Assembly: GCA_027487685.1 (NCBI GenBank)
Contig: JAIYDC010000050.1
Coordinates: 1 to 64,000, forward strand
Direction of reading: 5' to 3'
Origin: Pseudomonadota bacterium
GTDB taxonomy: Bacteria > Bdellovibrionota > Bacteriovoracia > Bacteriovoracales > Bacteriovoracaceae
Length of the DNA stretch: 64,000 nucleotides
Of this stretch, positions 62,426 to 64,000 are shown piece after piece; within the stretch, counting starts at the first letter, position 1; each line of letters begins with the position of its first letter. A model generated the notes under the pieces. That model worked only from the letters and a program-made list of their open reading frames with translations. It did no database searches and was not told where the DNA came from. The position numbers were made by a program, and so were the translations under genes.

Positions 62426-63138
62426 ACTCGCCCCCGAACAAAATTCAAGACGCCTTTCGGTCCGGCGTTTTCCTTTCCCTCAAGGATGATCCTTGGCCTG
62501 TGCCGCAGTTTATGCAGGCATCGGTCGATATTGCTTACTCCAACGGAATTTGCAAATAATTCAAACATGCTCTCATCGTTCGGTGCGTCTCCAAAGAACC
62601 AACATTGATCCGCGGACATTCCCGGCCGATGGATTTTAAGGAAGCGTTCCACTCCTAGATACTTAGAGATCGTTCCACACCAGAAGTTGATATGAACGTT
62701 GGATTTTGAGTAGTTTATTCCCTCGGAATCCATGAAATTCATAACCTGATCAATCCATGACTCATCCATTAGGTGGAACTCAATGGCCCGGTCTGTGAGG
62801 CGGCCGAAGCTATCCACAGAGAGCGGAACGTGAGGGTAATGGTGCTTAAGCTGCGTTGTGAACTTGCGGAGCCGTTCGAGCTCGGGGCCGGTAACAAGAG
62901 GCTCCTCAATGATTTCCCCGCGATCGTCGACCCGAAGGATGACACCCCCGCCTTCCATGATGCACGCCTTGAGCGGAAAGTGCGTCAGGAAGAAGTGGCC
63001 CCATGAAATGGAGCGACCCGATACGATGACGAGCTCGTGGCCTCGAGACTGGATGAGCTGCATGATTTCAAAGAAGTCCCTGGTAAGGCCTTCGCCCTCC
63101 TGGGTAAGTGTTCCATCGAAGTCGGAGAAGAATATCAT
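62422..63138 (-). CDS. HAD-superfamily phosphatase (IIB type)
   Basis: A 238-residue hydrolase. Motif I DFDGTLT near residue 6, motif II VIVSGRS (about 40) and motif IV FGDAPNDESMF (about 190) are intact. The cap arrangement and size fit subclass IIB (Cof-like, sucrose- or mannosyl-phosphatase group). The likely substrate is a sugar phosphate; exact identity is open. It lies 3 bases after the 63142-63744 gene on the same strand. Confidence 0.8.
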   Translation of the reverse strand: MIFFSDFDGTLTQEGEGLTRDFFEIMQLIQSRGHELVIVSGRSISWGHFFLTHFPLKACIMEGGGVILRVDDRGEIIEEPLVTGPELERLRKFTTQLKHHYPHVPLSVDSFGRLTDRAIEFHLMDESWIDQVMNFMDSEGINYSKSNVHINFWCGTISKYLGVERFLKIHRPGMSADQCWFFGDAPNDESMFELFANSVGVSNIDRCLHKLRHRPRIILEGKENAGPKGVLNFVRGRV

Positions 63139-63141
63139 AGG

Positions 63142-63744
63142 TTAGTTCCAAATCCAGGAGACGAGGCATCCGAGTGAATCGGAAGACGCGCCCATGTTCT
63201 TATTGCCCTCTAGCGAGAGAAGCACGCGGTCAGTCCCCGAGGCCGGGAAAGGCATGCTCGCGCCGAAGGTTAGAGAAGCATAATAGACAAACTCGTTAGT
63301 GGCACTATCAATTTTGAGTCCCGTCGGGACGGCGAGGTACGGGAAGAATTCCTGGTTCGATACGACGAATCCTTTTCGAATAGACGGAGCAACTCCGAGG
63401 AGATTCGCCGATTCGCCGTCAAATTTCTGATTCTGGATATAGGATTTAAGAGATAACCTTGGGGCGGATACGTCTTCGCGTTGAACCTCGAAATCTAAAC
63501 CTGCCCCAAGAGTGAGTGCCCTTGATTCTTGCGCCCCTGCGACGTTAGCGTCAAGCAACCGTCCCTTCGCGACCTCCTGGGTGTAACGAAGGCCCGCCCC
63601 CACTTCATTACGCTGAGACATGTATCCGGTCATCTCCGAGCTAAGGACTCGCGCCTGCCGGTTTAGCGGATGAGTCGAAATGCCAATAATTGAGGCGGAG
63701 ACCGGAAGAGACACTATCGTGAGGAGGAAGAGTATTTGTTTCAT
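63142..63744 (-). CDS. Small secreted or outer-membrane barrel-like protein
   Basis: A 200-residue protein with signal peptide (MKQILFLLTIVSLPVSA) and alternating strands (RNEVGAGLRYTQEVAKG; ALTLGAGLDFEVQRED; YYASLTFGASMPF) that suggest a small barrel. The C-terminus (LGCLVSWIWN) does not end in Phe. Cotranscribed with the HAD phosphatase. Family unknown. Confidence 0.6.
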   Translation of the reverse strand: MKQILFLLTIVSLPVSASIIGISTHPLNRQARVLSSEMTGYMSQRNEVGAGLRYTQEVAKGRLLDANVAGAQESRALTLGAGLDFEVQREDVSAPRLSLKSYIQNQKFDGESANLLGVAPSIRKGFVVSNQEFFPYLAVPTGLKIDSATNEFVYYASLTFGASMPFPASGTDRVLLSLEGNKNMGASSDSLGCLVSWIWN

Positions 63745-63828
63745 CTCACAATTATCGAATAGTCCGAACTAATTGCAAGAAATCTAACCATTGGCGCAAT
63801 GCAAAGTACTATGAAATCCACCTTTTTA

Positions 63829-63856
63829 TTGACTTCAAGACCTCCTCTCCTATAGA
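63829..63856 (+). promoter_or_regulatory. Promoter of tRNA-His
   Basis: TTGACT (63829-63834), 16-base spacer, TATAGA (63851-63856); the tRNA begins 19 bases further on. Strong match to the sigma70 consensus. Confidence 0.7.
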
Positions 63857-63874
63857 TTGATCGCCTGTCTAAGT

Positions 63875-63951
63875 GGTGACCGTAGTTCAGTCGGTAGAGC
63901 GCCAGATTGTGATTCTGGTTGTCGTGGGTTCGATCCCCATCGGTCACCCCA
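63875..63951 (+). tRNA. tRNA-His (anticodon GTG)
   Basis: A full cloverleaf: acceptor GGTGACCG / CGGTCACC with the extra G-1 of tRNA-His paired to C73, D-arm with AGTTCAGTCGGTAGAGC, anticodon GTG at 63909-63911, TpsiC arm GTGGGTTCGATCCCCAT, and an encoded CCA end (63949-63951). No other tRNA follows in the window. Confidence 0.97.
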
Positions 63952-64000
63952 CTTTAAATTCAGTCGTGATCTTCGCAAGAAGTGAAAGATACTAAAGCCC

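Noticed and set aside
63875-63951. tRNA-His as integration site of a mobile element
   Set aside because: No integrase, direct repeat of the tRNA end or foreign-looking segment is seen in the 48 bases that follow or upstream.
1-64000. CRISPR arrays, rRNA genes, prophage, toxin-antitoxin or restriction modules
   Set aside because: Searched by eye for repeats with regular spacing, conserved rRNA stretches and family motifs; none found.

Overview
The window comes from a Gram-negative bacterium of roughly even base composition. It encodes outer-membrane beta-barrels with an aromatic C-terminus, many lipobox lipoproteins, Lgt, a LysM lytic transglycosylase and Lol-type transport proteins. The gene style (secreted orphans, PrkA, N-twitch radical SAM proteins, compact operons with ATGA overlaps) fits a Bdellovibrionota-type bacterium. 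That placement is inference; there is no rRNA here to test it. No phage, IS element, CRISPR array or integrase was seen.

Layout. 1-7.6 kb: envelope genes (two beta-barrel proteins, MltD-like transglycosylase, Lgt, orphans). 7.6-13 kb: a family of small Cys-rich lipoproteins, each overlapping the start of an arylsulfotransferase-like beta-propeller gene; two units form a head-to-head inverted duplication, one carrying a collapsed lipoprotein pseudogene. 13-29.6 kb: a candidate lipid or secondary-metabolite locus. It holds an aminotransferase fused to an acyl-ACP reductase; an operon carS-like - ubiA-like - PEP-synthase-like - cytochrome P450 - GNAT; a divergent export operon (two FtsX-type permeases, LolD-like ATPase, LolA-like protein, outer-membrane barrel); and a second PEP-synthase-like enzyme. 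29.7-33 kb and 39.3-45.5 kb: two radical-SAM islands on opposite strands, both with a radical SAM core gene overlapping a separate SPASM-only gene, plus three N-twitch radical SAM proteins, a stand-alone ComM/ChlI-type domain and an FG-GAP-like secreted protein. Between them, 34-39.3 kb is a housekeeping directon: rplU, rpmA, obgE, rsfS, rlmH, gpmI, pfkA.

45.5-64 kb is mixed: glutamate dehydrogenase, secreted orphans, a GNAT gene behind a frameshifted remnant, parA/parB, nadA with its cysteine desulfurase, a periplasmic 5'-nucleotidase-type lipoprotein, an FGE-like membrane protein, prkA - RluA-type pseudouridine synthase - receiver protein, a HAD phosphatase, a small barrel-like protein and tRNA-His.

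How it may work together: the 13-29.6 kb locus reads as a pathway that reduces an acyl thioester to an aldehyde, aminates it, modifies or joins the product (ATP-grasp/phospho-His enzymes, P450, GNAT, prenyltransferase, CDP-lipid synthase) and exports it to the outer membrane through a dedicated Lol-like route. The enzyme classes are recognised from motifs. The product and the joint function are inference.
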